Assembly: GCA_040756905.1 (NCBI GenBank)
Contig: JBFLYD010000052.1
Location: forward strand, 1-33,878
DNA length: 33,878 nt
Reading direction: 5' to 3'
Source of the DNA: Acidobacteriota bacterium
GTDB lineage: Bacteria; Acidobacteriota; Aminicenantia; JBFLYD01
Part shown: in pieces, positions 1-8,562 of the stretch
Numbering within the stretch: position 1 is the stretch's first letter
Layout of the letters: the number at the start of each line of letters is the position of its first letter
Program-made: the position numbers and the translations under genes
The notes under the pieces: generated by a model
Databases searched by the model: none
What the model saw: only the letters and a program-made list of their open reading frames with translations
What the model was told of the DNA's origin: nothing

Positions 1-72
1 CCTGATGAAATTAAAAGATTATACGAAATAATTCAATTCAGTATATACAAGCCTGAAACTCATAAGTGTTAG
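1..72 (+). CDS. 3' end of an unidentified gene (partial)
   Basis: Frame 1 is open from the window edge to a TAG at 70-72. It gives a 23-residue tail rich in Lys, Ile and Tyr and ending THKC, which has the composition of a normal protein C-terminus. The start lies outside the window. The stretch is too short to assign to a family and could be a chance open frame. Confidence 0.35.
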   Translation, partial: PDEIKRLYEIIQFSIYKPETHKC

Positions 73-123
73 TATTTATGCGGTTTTGTGGTAAAAAATA
101 TGCTCTAAAGTAGGAAACTCACG

Positions 124-255
124 CTAGTACTTAGTTGCATAAGTTCTCACCCCGTCATTCCCCCAGGTCTTAAGCGGGAATCCATTGATTTTACTGGATT
201 CCTGCTTTCGCAGGAATGACAACATAAGACGCTAATTTACGCAACTAAGTACTAG
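124..255. repeat. Palindromic MITE-like element A
   Basis: A perfect 15-bp terminal inverted repeat (CTAGTACTTAGTTGC at 124-138, its complement at 241-255) encloses an inner palindrome at 154-220. The inner palindrome begins GTCATTC and ends GGAATGAC, with inner arms GCGGGAATCCA and TGGATTCCTGC. There is no coding capacity. The core closely matches that of the element at 32321-32390, whose outer ends are different. It fits a non-autonomous miniature element or a REP-like repeat. No clear target-site duplication is visible. Confidence 0.75.
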
Positions 256-437
256 ATATTTCAAGCCATGAATTTTTTCTCCTTTCTTCAACAAAACTTT
301 TACCACTTTTTTACAACTTCATGACAACGCGGGATTAAAAAACTTATAATTTTAGTTTTGAACAAAAATGCATTAATAGGAGGCAATGGGAAAAGAAATC
401 GTGAAAAAAAGAAATTTCCTTTGCCGAGAAGGATAAC

Positions 438-876
438 ATGAAAATAAAGCTCATAGCCCCTGATGCAAAATGGGAAACGAGTATCACGAGTGCTGAAACC
501 CACAAAGTCCAAAATGAGACACCGGCTTGATTGTGTCCAGTTGAGAGTGATCTGTCCATTTCCTGGAACTCGTCTTTACAACAGACTTTTGGAAGAAAAC
601 CGTCTGTTTGATCCTGAGTGGTGGCTTAAGGGATATCCCCCGGGCACTCTCCTCTTTCGTCCAAAAGGTATGACCCCTGAGCAGCTCCTGAACGGTCTTC
701 ATCGGATAACCAAAGAGCTCTATTCTTTCCATGGAATTGTGAATCGTTTCTTCGGTATAAGTCCTTGGAAGCGTTCTCTCAATAATTTCACTATTTTCTT
801 AGGTGCTAATTTTGGCAACCGAAAGCGCTATTTCAAAGGTTTAACCACCCCTCAACCATTTCTTTCCAAGAACTGA
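438..876 (+). pseudogene. B12-binding radical SAM protein, internally deleted remnant
   Basis: Two fragments of one gene family lie back to back in different frames. An ATG at 438, after a good ribosome-binding site (GAGAAGG), starts MKIKLIAPDAKWE, typical of the first strand of an N-terminal B12-binding domain, and runs to a TGA at 528-530. From about 529 a second frame continues to 874-876 with a C-terminal segment typical of B12-binding radical SAM proteins: CPFPGTRLYNRLLEENR, then DPEWW, then FRPKGMTPEQLL and a Lys/Arg-rich tail. The middle is missing, including the whole radical SAM barrel with its CxxxCxxC motif, roughly 300 residues by family expectation. The frame also shifts at the junction. 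A 137-codon open frame from 463 is therefore not a real gene. The fragment seems richer in G and C than the kinase gene that follows. Confidence 0.7.
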
Positions 877-1046
877 TTCCTCCTAATTTTCTCTTCTTAA
901 CAATCAGCAATTTTGATGGCGTTTTAGAAATATAAAATGTTAAAAAGCAAAGAATGATAATAAAATTATTGTATTCTGTTATTTTCGATGATTTACAAGT
1001 TATTGAAATGAAATATAGAGATGGGAAAGAAACAAAATAAGATATC

Positions 1047-1075
1047 TTGACTAAATTCTGAATTAGAAATAAAAT
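1047..1075 (+). promoter_or_regulatory. Candidate sigma70-type promoter for the kinase/regulator pair
   Basis: TTGACT at 1047-1052, a 17-bp spacer and TAAAAT at 1070-1075. The expected transcription start, near 1082, is only about 7 bases before the ATG at 1089. No Shine-Dalgarno sequence precedes that ATG, so the mRNA may have a very short leader. AT-rich DNA produces such boxes by chance, hence the moderate confidence. Confidence 0.5.
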
Positions 1076-1088
1076 TTTACCAAATAGA

Positions 1089-3518
1089 ATGAATCCAAAA
1101 AAAATTTTTTATCTATTCTTGGCATCACTATTATTGATTTTATGCCTCATAAATATCTTTCACATGAAAAATAGAGCTGACCTTCCTTTTGAATACAGAA
1201 GCTATAATGGAAAAATAATAATATCCACTATAAGTTTATCTTCAAAAGAGGTCGGACTGAAAGAAAATGACGTTTTATTAAAAATTAATGAATTTCCCGT
1301 CAAAAAAATACCCCATATAGAATTTGCTTTAAATTACAAAAAACCAGGAGATTTAATTTCGTTAAAAATTTTAAGAAATCAGCAAGAAAAAGAATTCTAT
1401 GTAGAATCTTCTCGTTACTACTCAAATCTATCCATCCTTGTTTTCTTCTCCGTAGGAATTGTTCTATGGATATTTGGCATTTTCATTTTTTTAATGAAAC
1501 CTGAGGAAAAACCAGCAGAAATTATTTTCTTCAATCTTCTATGCTTCTCTTCAACTATTATGATCTCAGCTACCAACTTGGGTACAATACCTTTTCCCTG
1601 GGTTGATTTAATTTTGAGAGTTATCTTTCTAATCACATATTCATTAACCCCTGCTATTTTTTTACATTTTTCATTCATTTTCCCAAAAGAAAAAGCTTTT
1701 AAGAATAAATTACTTCTTTACATTCCAGGCATCCTTTTTGTCTTGAATTTTCAATTATTTTTTCTGCATGCATTTTTTAAAAAGTCCATATTCTATTTTT
1801 ATAATTTTCATTACCCTTTTCCTTATTTCAGATTTTATGTAGTTCTCTTTACAATGATAGGAATATTTAATTTTATCAGGACATTCATAAAATCAACATC
1901 AGGAGAAGAAAAAGATAAAATAAGATGGATATTATGGGGAATAGTGTTTAGTGTTGCTCCATTTATTCTGTTGTGGATGATTCCTAAAGCAATCCTTGAT
2001 TCTCCAATAATAAAGGAAGAAGTCGCAGAGTTTTTTTTCATATTGATACCTGTTTCCTTTCTCATCTCAATAGTTAAATACAAATTGTTCGATATTGAAC
2101 TTATCATCAAAAAAAGTTTGATATATTCATCATTGACTTTTTCTGTAATAATCCTTTACTTTACATTGATAGAAATTATTCAGTACCTATTCAATTTGGA
2201 AGCTCTAAAAAAAATTAATTTGATAAGAATAATGGTAATTCTTATTATCGCAGCTCTGTTTAACCCGATAAGAGAGAAAATTCAGAATTTAATCGACAGG
2301 ATGTTCTACAGAATACCTTTTGATTATAGAAAAATAGTAAGGGAGTTTACAGCGGAAATGCATAAATCATTATCAATGCAGGATTTAGTCTCGGTCCTAC
2401 TGATGAAAATTAATAGAGCGTTATTTATAGAGGGCGCATCAGTATATATTTATGATTCTAACTCAAAAAAATACAGAAAAGTTAGAAGTATTGGAACTCA
2501 TAAATCCTTTGAGGATAATTTTCATTTTGAATTTTCAGGTTCAAGGATACTGGCGATAAAAGGTAGAGCTGAAGAGATAGAAGAATTAGATTTTTCAAAA
2601 GAAAAGGAAATTGAAAAAGCTGGGTTTGAAATCTTAGCTCAGTTTCCTTTTACTCATAAAGAGCTTCGTGGAGTTATTGGATTAGGAAGGAAAAAATCTG
2701 AAAAGTTATATTCAAAAAAAGACCTTGAATTTATCCTCACTATCTCTGAAGAAGCCTCTATAGGAATAGAAAGATTAAAGCTTCAAGAAGAAGTGATTTT
2801 AGAAAGGCTCGAGAAAGAAAAGCTTGAGGAAATAAACAGGTTAAAAAGCGAATTTGTATCCACAGTCTCCCATGAACTTCGCTCTCCAATGACCTCAATA
2901 AGAGGATTCGCTGAAATGTTGCAAATAGGAAAGAAAATAGACAAAGAAAAAAGAGATGAATATCTTGATATCATTATAGAAGAAAGTGAAAGGCTGTCGA
3001 GATTAATAGAAAATATTCTCGACATAAGTAAAATAGAGGAAGGAGTAAAAAAATATTATTTTGACAAGCTTAATCTTAAAGATTTAATAGAACGAACTTT
3101 AAGTTCAATGGAGTTTCAATTTAAAAAGTCAGGGTTTAAAATAAATAAAAATATTTCAGAAAAAATTCCTCTTATAAATGGGGATTGTGATGCATTAACT
3201 CAGGTTTTAATAAATCTGTTAAATAACTCTATTAAATATTCTTCTGATAGAAAAGAAATAACGGTAAATTTAAAAGAGAATAAAGATTATCTCATCGTTG
3301 AGATTGAAGATAAAGGCATTGGAATTCCAGAAGATAAGCTTGATAAAATCTTTGATAAGTATTATAGAATTGAAGATGAAGAATTTAAAAAAGTTAAAGG
3401 TCTGGGATTGGGGTTATCAGTTGTAAGGCACATAATAGAAGCTCATAACGGAGATATAAAAGTAGAAAGTAAAGTTGGAATTGGAACAAAATTTTCTGTA
3501 TATCTGCCAAAACAATGA
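1089..3518 (+). CDS. Membrane sensor histidine kinase: PDZ, multi-TM, GAF, HisKA, HATPase
   Basis: A membrane histidine kinase of 809 residues. An N-terminal signal anchor (about 5-25) is followed by a PDZ-like segment with a 'GLKENDVLLKINE' signature (about 35-105). Next come about seven or eight hydrophobic helices (about 115-395), a GAF-like region (about 425-560) and a short coiled linker. The HisKA box is SHELRSPMTS with the phospho-accepting His at residue 595. The ATPase domain follows, with an N box (NLLNNSIKYS), a G1 box (EDKGIGIPEDKLDKIF) and GLGLGLSVVRHI. The stop overlaps the next ATG by four bases (ATGA), so kinase and regulator are co-translated partners. The signal sensed is unknown. 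The extracytoplasmic PDZ suggests it binds a peptide or a protein partner at the envelope, which is an inference. Confidence 0.93.
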   Translation: MNPKKIFYLFLASLLLILCLINIFHMKNRADLPFEYRSYNGKIIISTISLSSKEVGLKENDVLLKINEFPVKKIPHIEFALNYKKPGDLISLKILRNQQEKEFYVESSRYYSNLSILVFFSVGIVLWIFGIFIFLMKPEEKPAEIIFFNLLCFSSTIMISATNLGTIPFPWVDLILRVIFLITYSLTPAIFLHFSFIFPKEKAFKNKLLLYIPGILFVLNFQLFFLHAFFKKSIFYFYNFHYPFPYFRFYVVLFTMIGIFNFIRTFIKSTSGEEKDKIRWILWGIVFSVAPFILLWMIPKAILDSPIIKEEVAEFFFILIPVSFLISIVKYKLFDIELIIKKSLIYSSLTFSVIILYFTLIEIIQYLFNLEALKKINLIRIMVILIIAALFNPIREKIQNLIDRMFYRIPFDYRKIVREFTAEMHKSLSMQDLVSVLLMKINRALFIEGASVYIYDSNSKKYRKVRSIGTHKSFEDNFHFEFSGSRILAIKGRAEEIEELDFSKEKEIEKAGFEILAQFPFTHKELRGVIGLGRKKSEKLYSKKDLEFILTISEEASIGIERLKLQEEVILERLEKEKLEEINRLKSEFVSTVSHELRSPMTSIRGFAEMLQIGKKIDKEKRDEYLDIIIEESERLSRLIENILDISKIEEGVKKYYFDKLNLKDLIERTLSSMEFQFKKSGFKINKNISEKIPLINGDCDALTQVLINLLNNSIKYSSDRKEITVNLKENKDYLIVEIEDKGIGIPEDKLDKIFDKYYRIEDEEFKKVKGLGLGLSVVRHIIEAHNGDIKVESKVGIGTKFSVYLPKQ

Positions 3519-4198
3519 AAAAAATATTAATTGTTGAAGATGATTTGAACCTTTTTAAAAACTTGAAGGTTCATTTAGAGAATGAATATTTTGATGTCAT
3601 TCATGCAGAAGATGGAGAAAAATGTCTTGAACTCGTAAAAAGAGAAAAAGTTGATTTAATAATTTTAGATATAGTTCTACCAAAGATAAGTGGGTTTGAT
3701 GTAATGAAGAAAATAAGAGAATCTGGGATTGCCACATCGGTTCTTATGCTAAGCGGAAAGAGAAAAAATGAGATGGATAAAGTTTTAGGCCTTGAGATAG
3801 GAGCAGATGATTATGTTACAAAACCATTCAGCACAAGAGAATTGGTCGCAAGAGTTAAAGCTATTTTAAGAAGGAAAATACCAAAAAAAATTGAACTGGA
3901 CGAATACAGCTTCAGAAATATTCATCTTGATTTTAAAAAACAAGAAGCTTATAAAGCAGGAAAGAAAATTAAATTATCTCCGAAAGAATTTAAAATTTTG
4001 AAATTTTTTGTTTCTCATGAAGGAGAAGTCGCGACAAGAGATATGTTGTTGAATGAAGTATGGGGATATGAAGTATTTCCCACAACAAGAACGGTTGATA
4101 ATTTCATTCTTTCCTTAAGAAAAAAGATTGAAGATAATCCCTCTAAACCAAAACACATTTTAACCATCCATGGCTCTGGATATAAATTTATAAAATAA
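3515..4198 (+). CDS. OmpR/PhoB-family response regulator
   Basis: A DNA-binding response regulator of 227 residues, the usual length for the OmpR/PhoB class. The receiver domain (1-115) has the acidic pair D9/D10, the phospho-acceptor D52 (LIILDIVLP), a late Thr/Ser position near 'VLMLSG' and the conserved Lys in 'VTKPFS'. The C-terminal winged helix (about 130-225) shows LSPKEFKILKFF, LLNEVWG, RTVDNFILSLRKKIE and a closing GSGYKFIK, all class-typical. It begins inside the stop region of the histidine kinase upstream and is presumably its cognate output. Its targets cannot be read from the sequence. The lipid operon starting about 400 bases downstream is a candidate only because it is next in line. 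Confidence 0.95.
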   Translation: MKKILIVEDDLNLFKNLKVHLENEYFDVIHAEDGEKCLELVKREKVDLIILDIVLPKISGFDVMKKIRESGIATSVLMLSGKRKNEMDKVLGLEIGADDYVTKPFSTRELVARVKAILRRKIPKKIELDEYSFRNIHLDFKKQEAYKAGKKIKLSPKEFKILKFFVSHEGEVATRDMLLNEVWGYEVFPTTRTVDNFILSLRKKIEDNPSKPKHILTIHGSGYKFIK

Positions 4199-4240
4199 CA
4201 CAATAATTTTTTAATTTCCTTCATCCATTCATAAATTTCT

Positions 4241-4427
4241 AGTGTGCTGTAACATAAATTTTTTTACAAACATTAGATTTCTCAGAAAGCACACTGAAGG
4301 GGTATGGGGAAGGTCACTTCCCCATGTCTGGGGGGTGCTCAGCGAAGCGTCTAAGGAGGGCTTGCCCCCATAGGGAAAGTGTCGTGTCACATCAAAATAA
4401 CAAAAGATATTTAAGTGACACGACACT
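4241..4427. repeat. Palindromic MITE-like element E
   Basis: The outer ends form an imperfect inverted repeat: AGTGTGCTGTAACATAA at 4241-4257 against the complement of 4411-4427, 13 of 17 positions alike. Inside are two smaller perfect hairpins: AGTGTGCT/AGCACACT (4241-4248 with 4288-4295) and AGTGTCGTGTCAC with its complement (4378-4390 with 4415-4427). Between them is a G-rich stretch (4297-4375) that stands out from the AT-rich surroundings. It occupies most of the 402-base gap between the response regulator and the lipid kinase, with no coding capacity. The 13-bp hairpin could also act in transcription, but it has no clean U-tract. Confidence 0.55.
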
Positions 4428-4600
4428 AAATCAATTTTTTAGCTTATTTTTTATGACAATATTTTTACAATATATCAACAATTTCATGACAATTTTCTGT
4501 ATCAGAAGAATTAAATTTTATATGAAATGATTGAATGGATACTAAAATGATGGAACAAAAATTAAAAAAAATGCCTGATTTAAAATTTCAGGAAAGGGGA

Positions 4601-5548
4601 ATGTCTTTTAAGAAGACGCATGTGATTATAAACCCTGCTTCAGCTGGAGGAAAAACTAGAATCAGGCAAACCCAAATCATTAATGAGCTTGATAAACATT
4701 TCGGAAATAGATATTCCATCTTTATTACTCAAAGACCCTTAGATGCTACCTTTTCAGTTCGAAGAGCAATCATTGAAGGAAGTGAGCTAATCATTGCAAT
4801 TGGCGGAGATGGAACTATTCAGGAAACTGTAAATGGGTTTTTCTTCGATGGATATCTAATAAATCCTGCTTGTCAACTTGGCATCATCAACAGTGGAACT
4901 GGACACGGTTTTGCTCAGAGTTTGGGCTTGCCGTCAGAGATCAAAAAGCAACTTGAAGTTATTTGTAGAGGAGAAAGTCGTTTTATTGATGTTGGAAGAG
5001 TTGTTTTCTCTAACAAAGATGGAATAGCAATTGAGCGTTTTTTTATAAATGAATGTCAAGCAGGAATAGGAGGAGAAGTAGTCAAATGCGTCCAATCAAA
5101 GCACAAAAAATTTGGCGGACTCATTGTTTTTGGTTTAACTGCATTCTCAAAGGTTTTTAGTTATCCTGGCCATCTGATTGCAGCAACTATAGATAATAGT
5201 TTTCATACGATGCAGAAACTTATCGGAATCGCTATTGCTAATGGTAAATTCACTGGAGGTGGCATGAATTTGGCTCCTCAAGCTAAGGCCGATGATGGAT
5301 TGCTCGATATCCTTTTGATTCATGAGCAACCAATCCTTCAGCGTCTATGGAATTTCCCAAAGATATATTCTGGACAACACATCCTTTCATCGAAGTTCAG
5401 TTATTTTCAAGGAAAAAGTATAACTCTCAATGCTTCTGAAAGGGTATTTGTTGAAGCAGATGGTGAACTGCTTGGTTTCCTACCCTGTACTGTTGAAGTA
5501 ATTCCCTCTGCATTAAAGGTCAGGGTTTATTCTCAAGAGAAAGGATGA
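4601..5548 (+). CDS. Diacylglycerol/sphingoid-type lipid kinase (DAGK catalytic domain, YegS/LCB5 family)
   Basis: A soluble lipid kinase of about 315 residues. The nucleotide-binding motif is GGDGT (residues 68-72), preceded by the family's first strand and loop VIINPASAGG. Later family blocks are 'GIINSGTGHGFAQSLGLP', 'RFFINECQAGIGGEVV' (normally the substrate loop) and a C-terminal beta domain ending in VEADGELLG, as in YegS, DgkB and sphingosine kinases. I chose the ATG at 4601 because AGGAAAGGGG lies just before it. An in-frame ATG at 4535 would add 22 residues but has no ribosome-binding site. It is the first gene of a block with spacings of only -20 to +22 bases. By family it phosphorylates diacylglycerol, a long-chain base or a related lipid alcohol; the exact substrate is unknown. 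Confidence 0.88.
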   Translation: MSFKKTHVIINPASAGGKTRIRQTQIINELDKHFGNRYSIFITQRPLDATFSVRRAIIEGSELIIAIGGDGTIQETVNGFFFDGYLINPACQLGIINSGTGHGFAQSLGLPSEIKKQLEVICRGESRFIDVGRVVFSNKDGIAIERFFINECQAGIGGEVVKCVQSKHKKFGGLIVFGLTAFSKVFSYPGHLIAATIDNSFHTMQKLIGIAIANGKFTGGGMNLAPQAKADDGLLDILLIHEQPILQRLWNFPKIYSGQHILSSKFSYFQGKSITLNASERVFVEADGELLGFLPCTVEVIPSALKVRVYSQEKG

Positions 5549-5554
5549 GAGAAA

Positions 5555-7438
5555 ATGCAAAAATTTTTTCTGAAAATTCTGAAATTTGAATTTGAGGCTC
5601 GTATTTTTATCTCATTTATCATAGTAATTTTTGTTTCCGCTCTTTCTTTTTCAATGTTTTATCACTCTCCATCTAACGCTATCATAATTGGTAAAATAAT
5701 TGGGTCTTCTGCTGAAACATCTATGGCCGCTGGTTATTTAGTTGTGGCGTTCTTCATGTTATTGGCATCAATTCTCAGATCATGGTCGGGAAGTATATTA
5801 ACTTCCCAGAGAATGATGTCATTCCGCGTCCAAGTTGACAAACTGATGACAGCAGGTCCTTATCTCCTCGTTCGAAACCCTATTTACCTTGCAGACCTTA
5901 TAGCATTCTGCGGCTTTGCACTCTGCCTTACACCTATCGGTATTTTTCTACCAGTTCTTCTTTTACTCCATTATACTCAACTTATAAAGTATGAAGAGGT
6001 ATCTCTAATAGAACAATTTGGGAAAAAGTATTTGGATTACAAAACACGTATCCCCCGATTGATACCGAATTATAAAAGTGCTTGTAACTTGATTTCTGCG
6101 TTTAAAGAGTTTGAGATAAATCGAGATGGGTTAAGACACAATGCTCTCTATCTGCTTTTCATCCCTGGATTTATTTTAGCGGCTTTCACTCAAGAAATTC
6201 TCTTTGCTGTTATTGTTGGAATTCCTGCTGTATTCGATTGGGCCATAATTCACACAAAAATCGGATTATCCAAGAAACCTAAGAAAGGGGATTCTGGAAA
6301 AAAGTATATCTTTAATGCTGATCAGGAGAACAATAAGATATTTAAAGAGATAATTTATGCCCAATGCTGGGAAGATCCTCAAATAGACCGTGAAGCATTT
6401 AAAATCACCTCTGACGATGTAGTTTTTTCAATTACTTCAGGTGGATGCAATACTTTAACTTTTTTACTTGACAATCCACGCAAAGTCATTGCTCTTGATA
6501 TTAACCCCCATCAGAATTTTTTACTGGATTTAAAGATTGCAGCGTTTAAGAATCTTTCATACGAAGAATTGCTCGAATTTACAGGACTGAGAGAATCTAA
6601 ACGTCGTCTTCTATTATACAAGCAAATTCGTTCCTCTCTCCAAGTGGACAGTATCAGATATTGGGATAATCAATTGAAGAAAATAAAACAGGGTATCATT
6701 CACTGCGGTCGTTATGAAGGCTATATGCGATTGCTGAAAACAATAATAGTTACTCCAATCATGAAGAGACAGTTAATTGAGAAATTTTTTGAAACTGAAG
6801 ATTCAGCAGCAAGAGCAAAGCTTTTCCATCAGAGATGGGAAAATATCTGGTGGTGGCTACTCACCAGAATCATGCTCAGCCGCACAGTAATGACTCTGTT
6901 TTTTGATAGAGCATTCTTTGTTTACCTCGATGAAAAATTTTCATTCGGAAAGCATTTTGCAAAGAAAGTTGAGCGAGCGCTCACCCAATTGCCCATGAAG
7001 GAAAATTACTTTCTCTCCTATATTTTGCTCAGAAGATTTTACAGCGAAGAACATCTTCCAGTTTATCTGAGACAGACTAATTATGACATCATCCGCAGCC
7101 GAGTAGATCGAATCGAAATAGTTACGGATAGCTGCGAGCATTTTTTTACTACATTGTCTGATTCTTGTATTTCAAAATTTAACTTCTCAAACATTTTTGA
7201 GTGGATTTCAACCAAAGCCTATGAAAACTTACTTAAAGAGACGATTCGAGTAGCAAAGGATAGAGCTGTTATAACTTATCGAAATTTGCTTGTGTTCCGT
7301 GAACATCCTGTTTCTCTTGACGAGAAAATCCATTCTCTAAAACCTTTAGTAAAATTTCTTCATGAGCAAGACCTTTCATTCATTTATAACAACTACGTTG
7401 TTGAAGAAATTCATAAAGGAGAAGCAAATGACATATAA
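5555..7438 (+). CDS. Fusion: PEMT/ICMT-type membrane methyltransferase + BtaA-type aminocarboxypropyl transferase (DUF3419)
   Basis: A 627-residue protein that joins two SAM-dependent modules. Residues about 15-170 are membrane helices of the phospholipid/isoprenylcysteine methyltransferase type, with the diagnostic GPYLLVRNPIYLA (101-113), an EE pair (147-148), FGKKYLDYKTRIPRLIP and a further hydrophobic pair (about 200-225). Residues about 250-620 are a BtaA-like domain: YAQCWEDPQID, the SAM-binding turn SGGCN (295-299), the acidic residue of ALDINPHQ (D315) and HCGRYEGYM. BtaA enzymes move the 3-amino-3-carboxypropyl group of SAM onto diacylglycerol, releasing methylthioadenosine. A second enzyme (BtaB) then N-methylates the product to the betaine lipid DGTS. 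Here a different, membrane-type methyltransferase is fused in front and could play the BtaB role; that is an inference. The start lies 6 bases after the lipid kinase stop. Confidence 0.9.
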   Translation: MQKFFLKILKFEFEARIFISFIIVIFVSALSFSMFYHSPSNAIIIGKIIGSSAETSMAAGYLVVAFFMLLASILRSWSGSILTSQRMMSFRVQVDKLMTAGPYLLVRNPIYLADLIAFCGFALCLTPIGIFLPVLLLLHYTQLIKYEEVSLIEQFGKKYLDYKTRIPRLIPNYKSACNLISAFKEFEINRDGLRHNALYLLFIPGFILAAFTQEILFAVIVGIPAVFDWAIIHTKIGLSKKPKKGDSGKKYIFNADQENNKIFKEIIYAQCWEDPQIDREAFKITSDDVVFSITSGGCNTLTFLLDNPRKVIALDINPHQNFLLDLKIAAFKNLSYEELLEFTGLRESKRRLLLYKQIRSSLQVDSIRYWDNQLKKIKQGIIHCGRYEGYMRLLKTIIVTPIMKRQLIEKFFETEDSAARAKLFHQRWENIWWWLLTRIMLSRTVMTLFFDRAFFVYLDEKFSFGKHFAKKVERALTQLPMKENYFLSYILLRRFYSEEHLPVYLRQTNYDIIRSRVDRIEIVTDSCEHFFTTLSDSCISKFNFSNIFEWISTKAYENLLKETIRVAKDRAVITYRNLLVFREHPVSLDEKIHSLKPLVKFLHEQDLSFIYNNYVVEEIHKGEANDI

Positions 7439-8540
7439 AGTTATGCCCGTATCCAATTCTCGACAGATGAAGGATTTTCTCATGCTGCCGTTTGTCATTT
7501 ATCGTCATGATCCTAACTGGGTTCCTCCAATTACTTCAGAAGTGAGACGCATTATTAACGAAAAGATCAATCCATACTTCAACAACGCACAAATAAAATT
7601 TTTTGTCTGTTATAAAAATAATACTGCTGTTTCTCGCACTGCCATCATTATTAACAGGCTCCACCATGAAAAATTTGGAGTTAATGCAGTTTTCTTTGGC
7701 TTCTTTGAATCTATAAATGATCCCGATGCTGTTCGCTACCTATTTGATGAAGCAGAAAGCTATTGTAAGAGTCAAGGGAGTGCGTTGCTCGAAGGGCCAT
7801 TTAACCCAAATCACTACTCAGAGTTAGGGCTGCAAGTAAATAAATTTGGGACTCCACCAACTTTTTTCCAACCATACAATCCTGAATATTATACAGACTT
7901 ACTTGAAGCAACAGGTTTTCATGTTTCATCCCGATTTCACTCCTGGAAGAATGAGAACATCAGGGAATATATTCTCGATCATTATGGAATCCAAACAGCT
8001 CTTGAGGTAGATGGCTACACTGTCCGCTCTTTTTCAATGAAAAACATCAGAGCAGAACTTGAAATCATCCGTGAGGTAAACAACAATGCCTTCTCATCTA
8101 ACTGGCATTTTCTGCCTTTGTCCAGGGAAGAGTATCTATTTTCTTCAAAATTTCTGAGTTTGATAACCTATCCAGAGCTAATCAAGATTGTGGAGCATAA
8201 TGGTTCTCCTGCAGGAGTGCTTATCTGTGTTCTGGATATTAATCCATTGCTTAAAAAAATGAATGGAAAGGTAGGACCTATTAAATACATCAGGTTTTTG
8301 TATGAGAGAAGGAAAATCAGAAAGCTTATCATTTATTCTGTGGGTATTAAAAAGGAATATCAGCATACGCCTGTTTTCCAGCTAATTTTCAATGCATTCT
8401 GTCAGATTATTCTGAATTATAATGTCTTAGAAACAACCTGGTTATCGGAAGAAAATATTCCTGCAGTAAAAGCAACTGATCGTCTTGGGTTAAAACCTGA
8501 TAAACAGTTTGTTATCTATGAAAAATATCTGGACGGATAA
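7428..8540 (+). CDS. YghO-like acyltransferase (GNAT-fold family)
   Basis: A 370-residue protein of the YghO-like group. The N-terminal signature is FVIYRHDPNWVPP with NPYFNNAQIKFFVCYKN, followed by 'GFFES' and a block EGPFNPNHYSELGLQVN that recurs in this family. A GNAT-like C-terminal half contains IIYSVGIKKEYQHTPVF and ends TDRLGLKPDKQFVIYEK. I take the ATG at 7428, preceded by AAAGGAGAAGC, rather than the upstream in-frame ATG at 7362. This overlaps the previous gene by 11 bases and indicates translational coupling. The family's reaction is poorly defined; the fold suggests acyl transfer from an acyl-CoA or acyl-ACP to an amine. In this operon the acceptor could be the amino lipid or its precursor, which is speculative. 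Confidence 0.78.
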   Translation: MTYKVMPVSNSRQMKDFLMLPFVIYRHDPNWVPPITSEVRRIINEKINPYFNNAQIKFFVCYKNNTAVSRTAIIINRLHHEKFGVNAVFFGFFESINDPDAVRYLFDEAESYCKSQGSALLEGPFNPNHYSELGLQVNKFGTPPTFFQPYNPEYYTDLLEATGFHVSSRFHSWKNENIREYILDHYGIQTALEVDGYTVRSFSMKNIRAELEIIREVNNNAFSSNWHFLPLSREEYLFSSKFLSLITYPELIKIVEHNGSPAGVLICVLDINPLLKKMNGKVGPIKYIRFLYERRKIRKLIIYSVGIKKEYQHTPVFQLIFNAFCQIILNYNVLETTWLSEENIPAVKATDRLGLKPDKQFVIYEKYLDG

Positions 8541-8562
8541 ATAATTTTAAAAGGAGAAAGGA

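Noticed and set aside
124-255. Rho-independent terminator
   Set aside because: The hairpin is far longer than a terminator stem, has no U-tract, and its core recurs at 32321-32390 as expected for a mobile repeat.
463-876. 137-codon open frame as an independent gene
   Set aside because: Its first 20 or so codons are out-of-frame DNA of the deleted radical SAM gene; only the part after about 529 resembles a protein, and that part is a C-terminal fragment.
4324-4530. 68-codon open frame before the lipid kinase
   Set aside because: It runs through the palindromic element, has no ribosome-binding site and no protein-like pattern.
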